From contig JAWKTN010000003.1 in the NCBI GenBank assembly GCA_041399065.1, positions 682,001 through 746,000 on the forward strand: a DNA stretch of 64,000 nucleotides, read 5' to 3'. This document shows, in pieces, positions 35,210 to 44,489 of the stretch. Position numbers and translations under genes: made by a program. The stretch's first letter is position 1. Each line of letters starts with the position of its first letter. The notes beneath the pieces are model-generated. The model did not search any database. It was not told the origin of the DNA and saw only the letters and a list, made by a program, of their open reading frames with translations. Source of the DNA: JAGQPD01 sp020426865 (GTDB lineage: Bacteria > Planctomycetota > Planctomycetia > Pirellulales > Pirellulaceae).

Positions 35210-36595
35210 ATGCGGATTCCCCAAGTTGTGATCGTCGGTCGTCCGAATGTCGGAAAATCCAGCCTTTTCAACTGGCTGGCGGGCCGCCGCTTGGCAATTG
35301 TCGACAACGTTGCCGGCGTTACCCGGGACCGTTTGACATACCTCATGGAGGCAGACGGGCGGTATTTTGAACTGGTCGACACGGGAGGGATCGGCATTAC
35401 GGATGTCGACAATTTGACGCAGCAGGTCGAGGATCAGATTACCGCCGGTATCGAAAGCGCGGACCTGATTCTGTTTGTCGTTGACACGCAAACCGGCATT
35501 CTGCCATTGGACAAAGATGTCGCCGCACGCCTGCGATACGTCGACAAGCCCATGCTTTGTGTTGCCAACAAGACCGATGGCCCGACGCACGATGCCGCGG
35601 CCAACGAATTCTATCGATTAGGTCGCGGCAAGCTAGTGTCGGTGAGTGTGAAGTCCAATCGCAACAAACAAGAATTGCTGAGCCACATACTCGAGCGTCT
35701 GCCTGAGCAGTCAACGGAGAGCAACATTGTCCCAGAAGCTCCCATGATGAAAGTCGCCATTGTGGGACGCCGCAACGTCGGTAAAAGCACGTTCGTCAAT
35801 ACTCTCGTGCACTCGGATCGCATGATTGTCAGCGAGGTCCCCGGGACGACTCGGGATAGCGTCGACGTCCGATTTGAAATGGACGGAAAGGCATTCATTG
35901 CGATCGATACTCCCGGGCTGCGTCGCTCCGTCAGCGTCCGTACCGATATCGACTTCTACGGCACTCGACGTGCCCACCGCAGCATCCGGCGCGCCGATGT
36001 GGTGTTGGTATTCTTCGATGCGACGGAGCGAATCGGACGTGTCGACAAGCAGTTATGCGGCTACGTCACGGAACACTACAAGCCATGCATTTTTGTCGTC
36101 AACAAATGGGATCTGATGTACCGCGAAATTCCCACGGAGAAATGGGTCAAGTATCTGAGGGATACGTTTCGCACGATGTGGCACGTGCCAATCGCGTTCA
36201 TCACCGGCCAGACTGGGAAAAACGTCAAGGCACTCTTGAATCATGCCCAGATGCTCTATCGTCAATCCTGCGATCGCATTTCTACCGGGCAGCTCAACAC
36301 CCTGGTCAGTCGCGCTCTGGAAACAAACCCGCCGCCGCTGTTTCAAAACAAGCGACCCAAGGTCTATTATGCATCCCAAATCGGGACCCAACCTCCCACA
36401 ATCGTGCTGGTCTGCAATAACCCTCGGGCATTCTCCCAAACCTACCGCCGCTATCTACTGGGCGTGCTTCGCGATCAGTTGTCGTTCGGCGAAGTCCCCA
36501 TCAAACTCTACCTCCATGGACGCGGAAGTGGCAGCGGCAGTGGTTCGCGACCGAAGGACACACAGCAAGACGAAATCCACTCGGATCTGGACTGA
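35210..36595 (+). CDS. der: Ribosome-assembly GTPase Der (EngA)
   Basis: 461 residues, standard length. Two tandem GTPase domains: G1 GRPNVGKSSLFN (residue ~10), DTGGIG, NKTDG, then linker; G1' GRRNVGKSTFVN (~185), DTPGLR, NKWDL; followed by the KH-like C-terminal domain (FQNKRPKVYYASQIGTQPPTIVLVCNNP ... YRRYLLGVLRDQLSFGEVPIKLYLHGRGSGSGSGS). Der is needed for 50S subunit maturation. It starts at ATG 35210, preceded by ~270 bp of intergenic DNA with the REP-like palindrome, and is convergent with the DUF481 gene. Confidence 0.96.
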   Translation: MRIPQVVIVGRPNVGKSSLFNWLAGRRLAIVDNVAGVTRDRLTYLMEADGRYFELVDTGGIGITDVDNLTQQVEDQITAGIESADLILFVVDTQTGILPLDKDVAARLRYVDKPMLCVANKTDGPTHDAAANEFYRLGRGKLVSVSVKSNRNKQELLSHILERLPEQSTESNIVPEAPMMKVAIVGRRNVGKSTFVNTLVHSDRMIVSEVPGTTRDSVDVRFEMDGKAFIAIDTPGLRRSVSVRTDIDFYGTRRAHRSIRRADVVLVFFDATERIGRVDKQLCGYVTEHYKPCIFVVNKWDLMYREIPTEKWVKYLRDTFRTMWHVPIAFITGQTGKNVKALLNHAQMLYRQSCDRISTGQLNTLVSRALETNPPPLFQNKRPKVYYASQIGTQPPTIVLVCNNPRAFSQTYRRYLLGVLRDQLSFGEVPIKLYLHGRGSGSGSGSRPKDTQQDEIHSDLD

Positions 36596-36661
36596 TCCCC
36601 TTGACGACCCGCTCGCCAGCTTCCACCTCGATCCGCCCGCGACAACGAACCGCGCACCCGA

Positions 36662-37669
36662 CTACTTCTTCCAGATCAACAGGATCGAATAATCGATATC
36701 GTTGGGCTTCGCTCCGTTGGGCGTGCTATCGTAGCGATCGATCACATTCAACTTCAAACTAAGATTCGTTGTTTCGTCCAAAACAACCTCCCAACCCATG
36801 TCCGTGACCAGACGATAGTCGGAAAAGTCCTCCCAATTCGGAAAGTAGTCCAGCGTATATTGAAATTTCTGGCGACTGGTCAATTGATGCCGGAAATCAA
36901 ACCCGAACAACGCTTCCGGCTTCCAAAACTCATCACCTCCGCCATACTCGCGCGATGCACCCGCACCGAACCGCCCCTTCAATGCTGTCTGATCATTGTC
37001 GATGAACTTGTAGGCAAGACCACTGTTGAGCACAACTCGCAAGTTGAATGCCTTGAACTCGTCATACTCCAATACCGTCTTCGTGAATAACGACCAGCGC
37101 GGATCCGGTAGCTTCCAGTCCCACTGAGCCCGCAATAGCGCGTTGTGTTGTGTCTCAATGTCCCGCGACTGAGCCTTCGCGTACGTGAAATCGACGTTCC
37201 AGTCCGCACGCGGTCCCTCGCGAGAAAGCTCAAATCCCGTCCGCAGGCTAAAAGCATTCGCGTTGCCGTCCGAGCCGTTGATCCCCACCTCAAAACTGCC
37301 GTCCCACGATGGTCCCACCACCGCAAACGGATTGAACCATGTCGGCATTAAACTCGGCGGACCACCAACTTCCTCGGTAACGATCGGCAAGCCCGTTTCC
37401 AATGCCCCCTCGGGGGGCACGCCATACCCCAACGACGGTAGCTGCAAAGGGCCCGTGACCAACGCCGGATCAAGCCCGGTGGCTGGCAGCGGATACCCCC
37501 CTTGCACAACTTGCGATTCGGACGGCGGCAATAACTCAATCTGTCCCTGAGCAAAAGCCGGTCCGGCGACCAGCGCCATATGCGCCAGCGCAATATAGGC
37601 CAGCGCTACATAGGCCAGAGCGCCATACCAACGGCTTCCCAATACACAACTGCTCACCACTTTGGTCAC
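36662..37669 (-). CDS. DUF481-family outer-membrane protein
   Basis: 335 residues. Signal peptide: hydrophobic N-terminus YVALAYIALAHMALVAGPAFAQG. Residues ~30-100 are a Pro/Gly/Leu linker; ~110-335 is the DUF481/YdiY-type beta-barrel domain: WDGSFEVGINGSDGNANAFSLRTGFELSREGPRADWNVDFTY, SLFTKTVLEYDEFKAFNLRVVLNSGLAYKFIDNDQTALKGRFGAGASREYG, FPNWEDFSDYRLVTDMGWEVVLDETTNLSLKLNVIDRYDSTP. It ends in an aromatic/charged IDYSILLIWKK; the last residue is Lys, not Phe as in typical porins. Role unknown (salt-stress-linked in E. coli YdiY). Stand-alone gene. Confidence 0.85.
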   Translation of the reverse strand: MTKVVSSCVLGSRWYGALAYVALAYIALAHMALVAGPAFAQGQIELLPPSESQVVQGGYPLPATGLDPALVTGPLQLPSLGYGVPPEGALETGLPIVTEEVGGPPSLMPTWFNPFAVVGPSWDGSFEVGINGSDGNANAFSLRTGFELSREGPRADWNVDFTYAKAQSRDIETQHNALLRAQWDWKLPDPRWSLFTKTVLEYDEFKAFNLRVVLNSGLAYKFIDNDQTALKGRFGAGASREYGGGDEFWKPEALFGFDFRHQLTSRQKFQYTLDYFPNWEDFSDYRLVTDMGWEVVLDETTNLSLKLNVIDRYDSTPNGAKPNDIDYSILLIWKK

Positions 37670-38061
37670 TCTCCAATTCGTTCCTTTGCACCAACTGCGA
37701 CTCGACCACTACGTCATTCGGTGAAATATCCGTCGCCCTGGGCGCAGCAAGCCGCGTGCAGCGTCGAGCTTTTTGGGGCTTATATCGAATTGCCCGCCGG
37801 CAAACAAGATCAACGCTGCTAGCGGGTCGCAGCCCGTCGTCCCCAGCCAGACGATCGGCGCGAAAGTCCTTCAACCACGACAGCCGCGGGCGAGGGTATT
37901 TCGTGATTTTTTTCTCGAAACTTTGATGATATCCTCTGGTTTAATCTTGTCTTAACATATCCATTGCGCGTTTGCCCGGCATCGAGCGGAAACATCAGAT
38001 GTCGGGCATGGTCGCGGTCTCGTCGTTCCCATCTCATTTCCAGTGTTTCTCAGGGATTGCC
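37670..38061. other. Divergent intergenic region, no gene seen
   Basis: About 390 bp separating the divergent DUF481 and CotH/EF-hand genes. It is AT-richer around 37900-37970 (TTTTTTTCTCG, TTTAATCTTGTCTTAAC), where the promoters most likely lie, but no clear -35/-10 pair or repeat was found. Confidence 0.4.
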
Positions 38062-40023
38062 ATGTCACCAATACATTTTGCACCGCCGATGCCTACACAA
38101 CCCATTGGAATACACGCTCGAAATCACCGCACAACATCCTTGATGATGCTTGTAGGCTGGGCCGTTGCGATGCAGCTGACCAACGCAATCACGCTGGCAC
38201 AAGCGTTGCCGATCATGGAGGCGTTGGATTCGGACCACGACGGCGAGTTGAGCGGAAGTGAGTTGGAGAACGCTCCCAATGCGCTTATGTCGCTGGACAA
38301 AAACAACGACCGAAGACTCACGGTTGACGAAATCATGCCAGCAGGTCCTGGTTTTGGTGGTCCTGGATTTGGTGGTCCTGGTGGCCCGAATGCGGAGCAA
38401 CGGAAGATCGTCGACCAATTCGACGCAGACAAAAACGGTTGGCTTAACGCCGAGGAGCGCAAGGCCGCGCGGCAGTATATCAAAGACAATCCGACGGGGG
38501 GTGGCGGGGGACGCCGGGGCCCACGTGGCGGATTTGGACCACGCGGCGGACAACAGCAGCCGGGGCAACCGGGGATACGCGTTTTGCCATCGGACGTAAC
38601 GCAATACCCCGACCATGACCTGTATGATACGACGGTCTTACGTACGATCTTCTTCGAATTCGAAAACGGCGATTGGGAATCAGAGCTATCGGATTTCCAC
38701 GGGACGGACGTCGACGTCGCGGCGAAGATGATCGTCGATGGTCGCGAATACTCCAACGTCGGTCTCCATTTTCGCGGGATGTCGTCGTACATGATGGTGC
38801 CTGCCGGGCTGAAGCGATCGCTCAACGTATCGTTGGACATGGCCGACAAAGAACAAAACCTTTATGGCTATCGCACGCTGAATCTGCTCAATGGCCACGA
38901 GGACGATTCTCAGATGAGCACCGTTCTATACGCTCATCTTGCCAACCAATACATGCCGGCACCGCGCGCAAATTTCGTGCGAGTCGTCATTAACGGCGAG
39001 AACTGGGGGATCTACACCAACGCCGAGCAATTCAATAAGGACTTTGTTGCGCGACACTATGGTTCTTCCAAAGGGGCGCGCTGGAAAGTGCGCGGCAATC
39101 CTGGCGCTGACGGTGGCCTGCGTTACGTTGGCGACGACGTCGAAGAGTATCGACGTCGCTTCACCATCAAATCCAAAGACACCGAGTCGTCATGGCGTAA
39201 GTTGATCGTACTGTGCAAAACCCTTGAAGCGACTCCCCCGGATCAGCTTGAAGAGGCGTTGCGCCCCATGTTGGACATGGACGAGGTGCTCTGGTTTTTG
39301 GCGCTGGACGTGGCACTCGTCAATAACGATGGCTACTGGGTACGGGCCAGTGACTACAGTCTTTACCTCGATGGCGACGACAAGTTTCACCTAATACCAA
39401 GCGACATGAACGAGTCATTTCACGGCGGAATGGGAGGACCACCAGGTCGGCGGCGAGGTGGATTTGCCGGCGGACGCGGCGGTTTTCGAGCGGAGGAGGC
39501 GGACGAGCGTGATGGCCCCGAGCAACGTGATGCCGGACCCCAAGACCGACCCGACGATGATGCTGGACCTGACTTTGGTGGGCCCCGTGGCTTTGGTGGA
39601 CCCCGTGGCTTTGGTGGACCTGGCGGCTTTGGTGGCCCCGGTGGACCCGGTTTTGGTGGCCCCGGTGGCGGTGGCGTAACACTGGATCCACTCGTTGGGC
39701 TCGATAACGAGCGAACGCCGCTGCGCAGTCGATTGCTAGCAGTTCCCGCCCTACGTGCGCGGTATTTGCAGTGCATCAAGACGATTGCCTCCCAGTCTTT
39801 GGACTGGCAAACGCTAGGGCCCTTTGTAAAGCAAAACCACGACTTGATTGCCGAACAAATCAAGATCGATACGCGAAAGCTGACCGAATACGACGCGTTT
39901 GAAGCGGCAACCGCCGATGTCAACCGGGATGCGTCGAGCGATGCGGGTGGGCGAGGCAGCATCAGTCTCCGTGGATTCGTTGATCAGCGGCATCGGTTTC
40001 TCAGCGACTACGAAGAGAAATAG
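38062..40023 (+). CDS. Secreted EF-hand/CotH-kinase protein
   Basis: 653 residues from ATG 38062 (MSPIHFAPPMPTQPIG); the open frame begins 90 bp earlier. Signal segment LMMLVGWAVAMQLTNAITLAQA. EF-hand-like Ca2+ loops: DSDHDGELSGSE, DKNNDRRLTVDE and DADKNGWLNAEE within residues ~55-131, a Gly-rich linker, then a CotH-type kinase-like domain ~190-460 (FRGMSSYMMVPAGLKRSLNVSLD, LYGYRTLNLLNGHED, ANFVRVVINGENWGIYTNAEQFNKDF, ALDVALVNNDGYWVRASDYSLYLDGDDKFHLIPSDMNESF). The C-terminus has a second Gly-rich run of GFGGPRGFGGP-like repeats (~505-540) and a short helical end. CotH proteins of spores phosphorylate coat proteins, but in planctomycetes they are surface/secreted and the activity is unproven. 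Confidence 0.88.
   Translation: MSPIHFAPPMPTQPIGIHARNHRTTSLMMLVGWAVAMQLTNAITLAQALPIMEALDSDHDGELSGSELENAPNALMSLDKNNDRRLTVDEIMPAGPGFGGPGFGGPGGPNAEQRKIVDQFDADKNGWLNAEERKAARQYIKDNPTGGGGGRRGPRGGFGPRGGQQQPGQPGIRVLPSDVTQYPDHDLYDTTVLRTIFFEFENGDWESELSDFHGTDVDVAAKMIVDGREYSNVGLHFRGMSSYMMVPAGLKRSLNVSLDMADKEQNLYGYRTLNLLNGHEDDSQMSTVLYAHLANQYMPAPRANFVRVVINGENWGIYTNAEQFNKDFVARHYGSSKGARWKVRGNPGADGGLRYVGDDVEEYRRRFTIKSKDTESSWRKLIVLCKTLEATPPDQLEEALRPMLDMDEVLWFLALDVALVNNDGYWVRASDYSLYLDGDDKFHLIPSDMNESFHGGMGGPPGRRRGGFAGGRGGFRAEEADERDGPEQRDAGPQDRPDDDAGPDFGGPRGFGGPRGFGGPGGFGGPGGPGFGGPGGGGVTLDPLVGLDNERTPLRSRLLAVPALRARYLQCIKTIASQSLDWQTLGPFVKQNHDLIAEQIKIDTRKLTEYDAFEAATADVNRDASSDAGGRGSISLRGFVDQRHRFLSDYEEK
39571..39675. 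repeat. In-frame GGTGGACC-type minisatellite inside the CotH gene
   Basis: Tandem copies of a degenerate unit encoding GFGGP(R/G) (about six GGP-containing units) in the CotH gene, with a shorter pair at 38346-38390. Such repeats may vary in number between strains. The long antisense frames here are a by-product. Confidence 0.6.
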
Positions 40024-40089
40024 CACTGGTTGACAGAAACCCACGACGACGGACAGCCACGACGACGAACAGCGAGGTCCACGATCGAA

Positions 40090-40116
40090 GTCGCGGTGGC
40101 GGACGACGTCCGCGAC
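40090..40116. terminator. Candidate hairpin after the CotH gene
   Basis: A GTCGCGG stem start at 40090 pairs with CCGCGAC at 40110-40116, and GCGGAC-GAC-GTCCGC (40099-40113) is an alternative inner hairpin. It lies 66 bp past the CotH stop and 87 bp before the next start. No T-tract follows, so termination is uncertain. Confidence 0.3.
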
Positions 40117-40202
40117 TAGACAAATCGAAGGAGATTAGGCAAAATTACCCGGTAATGACTCACCTGTTCTCGAATCCCACCCCCAGCTCCAAAGGTGTTG
40201 AT

Positions 40203-41594
40203 ATGGTTGCGAAGTTCGGTCGACGTTCGTTTCTTGGGACCACGGCGGGAGCCGCGCTGGCTGGCGTTGCAACCCCATCCATCTTGACGCGGCTATCTGC
40301 TCAGGAGAGCGCAAATGATCGCATCACGTTGGCCGCCATTGGCGTAGGCGGACGCGGAAGTGACATTGGCGGACAGGCGGCTCAGTTGGGCCAAATGGTT
40401 GCCTGCTGTGACGTTCACCGCGGTAATGCCGAGCGATTTGCCAATCGGTTGAAAGAGCGGGGAATCGAATGCAAAGTCTACACCGATTATCGAGAATTGC
40501 TTGCCAACGAAAAGGACGTTGATGCGGTGACGATTGGCACGCCCGATCACTGGCACGTGAAGATCGCGACCGAAGCAATGCAGGCCGGCAAGCACGTCTA
40601 TTGTGAGAAGCCGTTGACGCTCACCTATGCCGAGGGGACTCTAATCAAGGAGGCGGTCGACAAGTACGGCAAGGTCTTCCAGGTCGGAACTCAGCAACGC
40701 AGCGAGTTCGAAATGCGGTTCCTCAAGGCAGTCGCGATTGCTCACAGCGGTCGATTGGGGAAGAAGCTGCAGGCGGTAAGTTCGGTCGGGAAAGCTGCAT
40801 CGCGCAGCCCGGACCCGAACAAGCCGTTTGGACCATTCCCATCGGCCGATGCCCCGGCTGAATTGAATTGGGATCTATGGCAAGGGCCGGCACCGGCATT
40901 TGATTTCTGCCCCGAGCGGATTGGTTGGAATTTCCGCTGGTGGTATGAGTATTCGGGCGGTCAGGTATCTGATTGGGGAGTCCACCATACGGACGTCGCA
41001 TTTTGGGCGTTGACCGATTCGGAAGGCCAGGCCGTTTCTGCCCAGGGAACGGGCGAGTTCATGGCGGTCGAGCGCGATAAGGTCCTCGGGTTTCTGCTCG
41101 GCAAAGTGCCTCCGTCGGATATGCCACAGGCGTTTAACGTCGCCCACTCGTTTGATATCGACATTACCTTGTCGACCGGCAACACGATCAAGTTGGTCAG
41201 CGGCGAGAATCAGCTGTTGATCACCGGCGAACTGGGACGGATCCGTGTCAATCGAGGGTCGTTGACTGGCAAGCCCGTCGAAGAGGTCGACGCCGACCCG
41301 ATGGCTCGCAAAGAAATCGAAGAGCGGATGGCGGCCCTCTACGGTGGCGAACTCCCATCGCGACACTTGGGGCATATGCAGAATTTCATCGACTGCATCA
41401 AGAGCGGTCGCACGCCGGTCGCCAACGTGCACGATCACGTTCGCGCCGTCAACGCCTGCCACCTGGCCAACATCGCACTACTGACCGGACGCAAGGTCAC
41501 GTTCGATCCGAAGACCTACAAGTTCCCTGGGGACGACGAGGCCAATCAACTGATGTCCCGCAACCCTCGCGACGGCTACACCACCAAGGTTTAG
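40203..41594 (+). CDS. Tat-exported Gfo/Idh/MocA-family oxidoreductase
   Basis: 463 residues from ATG 40203 (MVAKFGRRSFLGTTAGAALAG), which has a twin-arginine signal (GRRSFLG, hydrophobic, ending SAQ); the open frame starts 48 bp earlier. NAD(P)-binding Rossmann part ITLAAIGVGGRGSDIGGQAAQLGQMVACCDVHRGNAERF, then DAVTIGTPDHWHVKIATEAMQAGKHVYCEKPLT (the EKP motif), and C-terminal GGQVSDWGVHHTDVAFWALTDSEGQ. This is the class common in planctomycetes for oxidising sugar/sulfated polysaccharide intermediates in the periplasm; the true substrate is unknown. Confidence 0.93.
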   Translation: MVAKFGRRSFLGTTAGAALAGVATPSILTRLSAQESANDRITLAAIGVGGRGSDIGGQAAQLGQMVACCDVHRGNAERFANRLKERGIECKVYTDYRELLANEKDVDAVTIGTPDHWHVKIATEAMQAGKHVYCEKPLTLTYAEGTLIKEAVDKYGKVFQVGTQQRSEFEMRFLKAVAIAHSGRLGKKLQAVSSVGKAASRSPDPNKPFGPFPSADAPAELNWDLWQGPAPAFDFCPERIGWNFRWWYEYSGGQVSDWGVHHTDVAFWALTDSEGQAVSAQGTGEFMAVERDKVLGFLLGKVPPSDMPQAFNVAHSFDIDITLSTGNTIKLVSGENQLLITGELGRIRVNRGSLTGKPVEEVDADPMARKEIEERMAALYGGELPSRHLGHMQNFIDCIKSGRTPVANVHDHVRAVNACHLANIALLTGRKVTFDPKTYKFPGDDEANQLMSRNPRDGYTTKV

Positions 41595-41689
41595 CGACCG
41601 ATCGCCGGCAAGCACGACGCCTAATCAGCGCCGCGCAGGCCAGGAGGGCCAAACAGACTGGGGGCGATCCACTGTCCACCGGTGGCCGG

Positions 41690-42286
41690 CTAAGGCTGGG
41701 GACGCGGCAAACGCCGCGGATATGGCAGTGGTCGGAGCGGCGGCAATAACGATTGTGTCTCGTCATGCCACGCCTGCCGTTCTTCCGCGGTGGCATAGTA
41801 CATCAGCCAGATGTCGGGATCAGCGGTGGCGTCCAGGCAGTGCCAATGGAGATACGTCGGCGACCGGTCAAGCTTCTTTTCTGGTGACGGAAGTATGTCT
41901 CTTACAATCAAGCGATAAAGTTCCGTATCGGACAGGTGTTCGGTGAAGTCCAGGACAATCCGCTTTTCAAACAATCGGTGGACGGTGCCAAAAAGCACCT
42001 CCTGCAATTCGCCTGCGGTCAACTGGTCGACCGGAGGCAACCCCAACGGCGGATCAAACCACTCGGCGATCGGCAGTGCGGGTGCCCGCTCCCATGCCAG
42101 CATCGACGCCAGGAATTCGTTTTCCACTGAGGTCGGCATCTCTTTGGCGTCGACCAACCGCATCGATTCATCGAGATACGGTTCGAGTTCGTCACGCAGC
42201 CGAGCATTCAACAGCAGCTGGTCCACTTCATCTTGGGAATAGTTGTTTTCGGGGCGCGGACTGATCATGCCGCCTATCCTTCGCAA
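41690..42286 (-). CDS. Conserved hypothetical protein
   Basis: 198 residues, possibly started at ATG 42268 (MISPRPENNYSQDEV). Helical, acidic N-terminal half (QDEVDQLLLNARLRDELEPYLDESMRLVDA), then EWFDPPLGLPPVDQLTAGELQEVLFGTVHRLFEKRIVLDFTEHLSDTELYRLIVRDILPSPEKKLDRSPTYLHWHCLDA and a Pro/Arg-rich tail. No family was recognised. Long, consistent ORF without shadows of another gene; convergent with the oxidoreductase. Confidence 0.65.
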   Translation of the reverse strand: MRRIGGMISPRPENNYSQDEVDQLLLNARLRDELEPYLDESMRLVDAKEMPTSVENEFLASMLAWERAPALPIAEWFDPPLGLPPVDQLTAGELQEVLFGTVHRLFEKRIVLDFTEHLSDTELYRLIVRDILPSPEKKLDRSPTYLHWHCLDATADPDIWLMYYATAEERQAWHDETQSLLPPLRPLPYPRRLPRPQP

Positions 42287-42530
42287 TTCGTCGGGGAGTC
42301 TTCAGCTCTGTGGCACACCGCACTAGCAACGGCTCGCAGTCTTCACGAACCTCGCATCACCATGCGGAACTTCTTCTTTCGACTTTACCAACGATTGCGT
42401 CGATCGCAAGCTTTCAACTTTAGCTAGAAGCCCTGTTTTTGAAGCGAGTTTTCTGGCAAGCCGGCACACATGCTACAATCGCCAGTGTCGCCTGGCACAA
42501 CCCGGACAACCTAACCCGCCTGAAATAAAG

Positions 42531-42989
42531 CTAGCAAGATTCGGCTTGATTTCCCGGGAACTGTTCGAGCTTATCGACGCGTCGAGCGTGACGGCCGCCG
42601 TCGAAGTCCGTCGCCAGCCACAGCCGGACGATTTCCGCGTTGGCGTCCGCCGAAACACGGTCGCCCGAAAGACAGACGACGTTGGCGTTGTTGTGTCGCC
42701 GGGACAGCTCTGCCAACTCAGCGTCATAACAGACGGCAGCTCGGACACCCGGAAACCGATTGGCTGCGATCGCCATGCCGATCCCCGAACCGCAAATTAG
42801 CACTCCGCTGTCGACTTGACCATCGGCTACCTTGCGGCTTACGCGTGCCGCAAAATCGGGATAATCCACCGCGTCGGCAGATGCCGGTCCTTCATCGCTG
42901 ACGTCGTACCCCATCCCCTTCAACATGCCAACCAGCTGGGCCTTCAAGGAAACACCATGGTGATCGCTGGCAATCGCAATCTTTGTCAT
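42531..42989 (-). CDS. rpiB: Ribose-5-phosphate isomerase B
   Basis: 152 residues from ATG 42989 (MTKIAIASDHHGVSLK), overlapping the upstream gene's TGA as ATGA. Interconverts ribose-5-phosphate and ribulose-5-phosphate in the pentose phosphate pathway. RpiB/LacA signatures: ASDHHGVSLK, DYPDFAARVSRKVADGQVDSGVLICGSGIGMAIAANRFPGVRAAVCYD, LSRRHNNANVVCLSGDRVSA. The catalytic Cys (ICGSG) is present. The HHG motif is typical; AllosE-like Asp-specific changes are not visible. Confidence 0.94.
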   Translation of the reverse strand: MTKIAIASDHHGVSLKAQLVGMLKGMGYDVSDEGPASADAVDYPDFAARVSRKVADGQVDSGVLICGSGIGMAIAANRFPGVRAAVCYDAELAELSRRHNNANVVCLSGDRVSADANAEIVRLWLATDFDGGRHARRVDKLEQFPGNQAESC

Positions 42990-44131
42990 GAGGTCTCTCC
43001 TTCCGCGGGTAACTCCATCTCGGAGATGCGTTGTTCCAATGCGGCCAAAATCTGGTCCGCACACTGCTGATATAATTCCGTCGGCCCACCGATCGGATCG
43101 GAAATATCCATACCGTCCGGCGACAATACGAATGTCCGCGCCGTCGCCTCAGGCCACTGAGACAAAAGTGCTCCGCGATGCCCGTTGGTCATTGTCAGGA
43201 TCACGTCCGCATGGCGTATCAGCCGATCGCCAACCGGTTGTGCGATGTGGTGGCTGAGATCGAGACCGCGTTCGGCCATGACAACCACCGCTTCCGGCGA
43301 CGCTCCGGCACCAGCCATGGCGGCGATCCCGGCCGAGATCACCAGGACTCCACGCTCCTCCAATTGCTCCACCTTGCAACCCAACCGTTTCGCAATCAGC
43401 TGACGGCACATAACTTCCGCCATCGGGCTGCGACAGGTATTTCCCGTGCAGACTAGCACGACCACAAAGCCCGTCAGGCGTTTCAGCGTATTCTCGGTCA
43501 CAACTCCTCCTCGCAGCATGGACACCTGCCCGTGAGAGATTTGCACTACCGTCGACGGTTGGCCGTACCGACAGCGGCCATCGTCCAAGTACAAATCGAC
43601 ATCATCCCCCAGCGTCTCCACCGCTTCGTCCACGGTCACGGAATCAGGACCGCCACTTCGATTGGCACTGGTCAACGCCAGTGGTCCAGCGATCATTTGC
43701 AGAACGTCCAGAACCAATGGATGCGCCGGCACTCGAAGTCCAATCCTCCCGGCAGGGACAACGGCGGCACGAACACTGGCTGGAAGCTGCTTGACGAGAC
43801 TATCCGCGTGTGAGTCATCTACAACTAATGTAATCGGCCCCGGCCAGCACCGCCGTGCAAGACGCAAACAGAGTTGAGAAGCATGGGGCATGTAGTCGAG
43901 CGCGTCGTCGGCACTCCGTACGGCCAGGGTCAACGGGTGCGCCGCACCGGATCGGCCTTTGGCACTCAACAACCGCTGAACGGCATGTTCATTTAGGGCG
44001 CTGGCAGCCAGGCCGTAGACAGTTTCCGTGGGAAAAACGACCAGTCCGCCTTCGACAAGCGTCTGGACCGCACGATGCACCACGTCGCGAAGGTCGACGG
44101 CGCTGCGGACATCAATTACTTTTGAACCCAT
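42986..44131 (-). CDS. YrdC/Sua5 (threonylcarbamoyl-AMP synthase) fused to low-MW protein tyrosine phosphatase
   Basis: 381 residues with two enzymatic domains. Residues ~1-215: YrdC/Sua5 fold, GGLVVFPTETVYGLAASA, KGRSGAAHPLTLAVRS, WPGPITLVVDD, GRIGLRVPAHPLVLDVL, GPLALTSANRSGGPDSVT; it makes threonylcarbamoyl-AMP for tRNA t6A. The typical KxR/SxN residues are there, although KGR has A-A-H-P in place of KPxxxP. Residues ~220-381: low-MW PTP/arsenate-reductase-like, VVLVCTGNTCRSPMAEVMCRQL (P-loop CxxNxCRS) and SPDGMDISDPIGGP (general-acid Asp). The fusion is seen in several bacteria. It is followed by rpiB with ATGA overlap. Confidence 0.9.
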   Translation of the reverse strand: MGSKVIDVRSAVDLRDVVHRAVQTLVEGGLVVFPTETVYGLAASALNEHAVQRLLSAKGRSGAAHPLTLAVRSADDALDYMPHASQLCLRLARRCWPGPITLVVDDSHADSLVKQLPASVRAAVVPAGRIGLRVPAHPLVLDVLQMIAGPLALTSANRSGGPDSVTVDEAVETLGDDVDLYLDDGRCRYGQPSTVVQISHGQVSMLRGGVVTENTLKRLTGFVVVLVCTGNTCRSPMAEVMCRQLIAKRLGCKVEQLEERGVLVISAGIAAMAGAGASPEAVVVMAERGLDLSHHIAQPVGDRLIRHADVILTMTNGHRGALLSQWPEATARTFVLSPDGMDISDPIGGPTELYQQCADQILAALEQRISEMELPAEGETS

Positions 44132-44489
44132 AGGCGGAGGCCAAGGTCAGCGGGGGAAAATCCGAGCGAGGGTCGATCGATAGGTGATGTCCCCTACGTG
44201 CAGTTTCAAAATTTGCATTCCTGCATCCATCCCAATGCTACCGGCTGCCGCGCGCTACGGTCAAGGGGCACACCCGGCCAATTCTCGACGAAAAGGCAAC
44301 TTCTCCCTAGTAATCGGCCACTGCACGTACAATGTGAGTGCAGTACAATGTTCCACGGCTGTCCCAGCCGTCACCCCACACCCCCCACACGAAAAACTGT
44401 CAAATATCCGCGATCCGACGGCGAACTGCATTCGTATCGGCAGTCGGAGCCGACGACCAGAACCAACGATCACCACGAGAACTTCGACT
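44132..44489. other. Divergent intergenic region with REP-like palindrome
   Basis: 358 bp between the divergent YrdC-PTP gene and the NHL gene; promoters of both should be here. It contains the REP-like unit at 44355-44371. An upstream extension of the NHL frame to 44184 covers this DNA but has no protein similarity. Confidence 0.45.
44355..44371. repeat. Dispersed palindrome ACGGCTGTCCCAGCCGT, copy 2
   Basis: Identical to 34937-34953 including two flanking bases (CA...AC) on each side. Seven-bp stem and TCC loop; typical of a dispersed REP-like unit. Confidence 0.65.

Noticed and set aside
39420..39962. Minus-strand Pro/Gly-rich open frame opposite CotH
   Set aside because: Antisense of the GFGGP repeats; no independent support.
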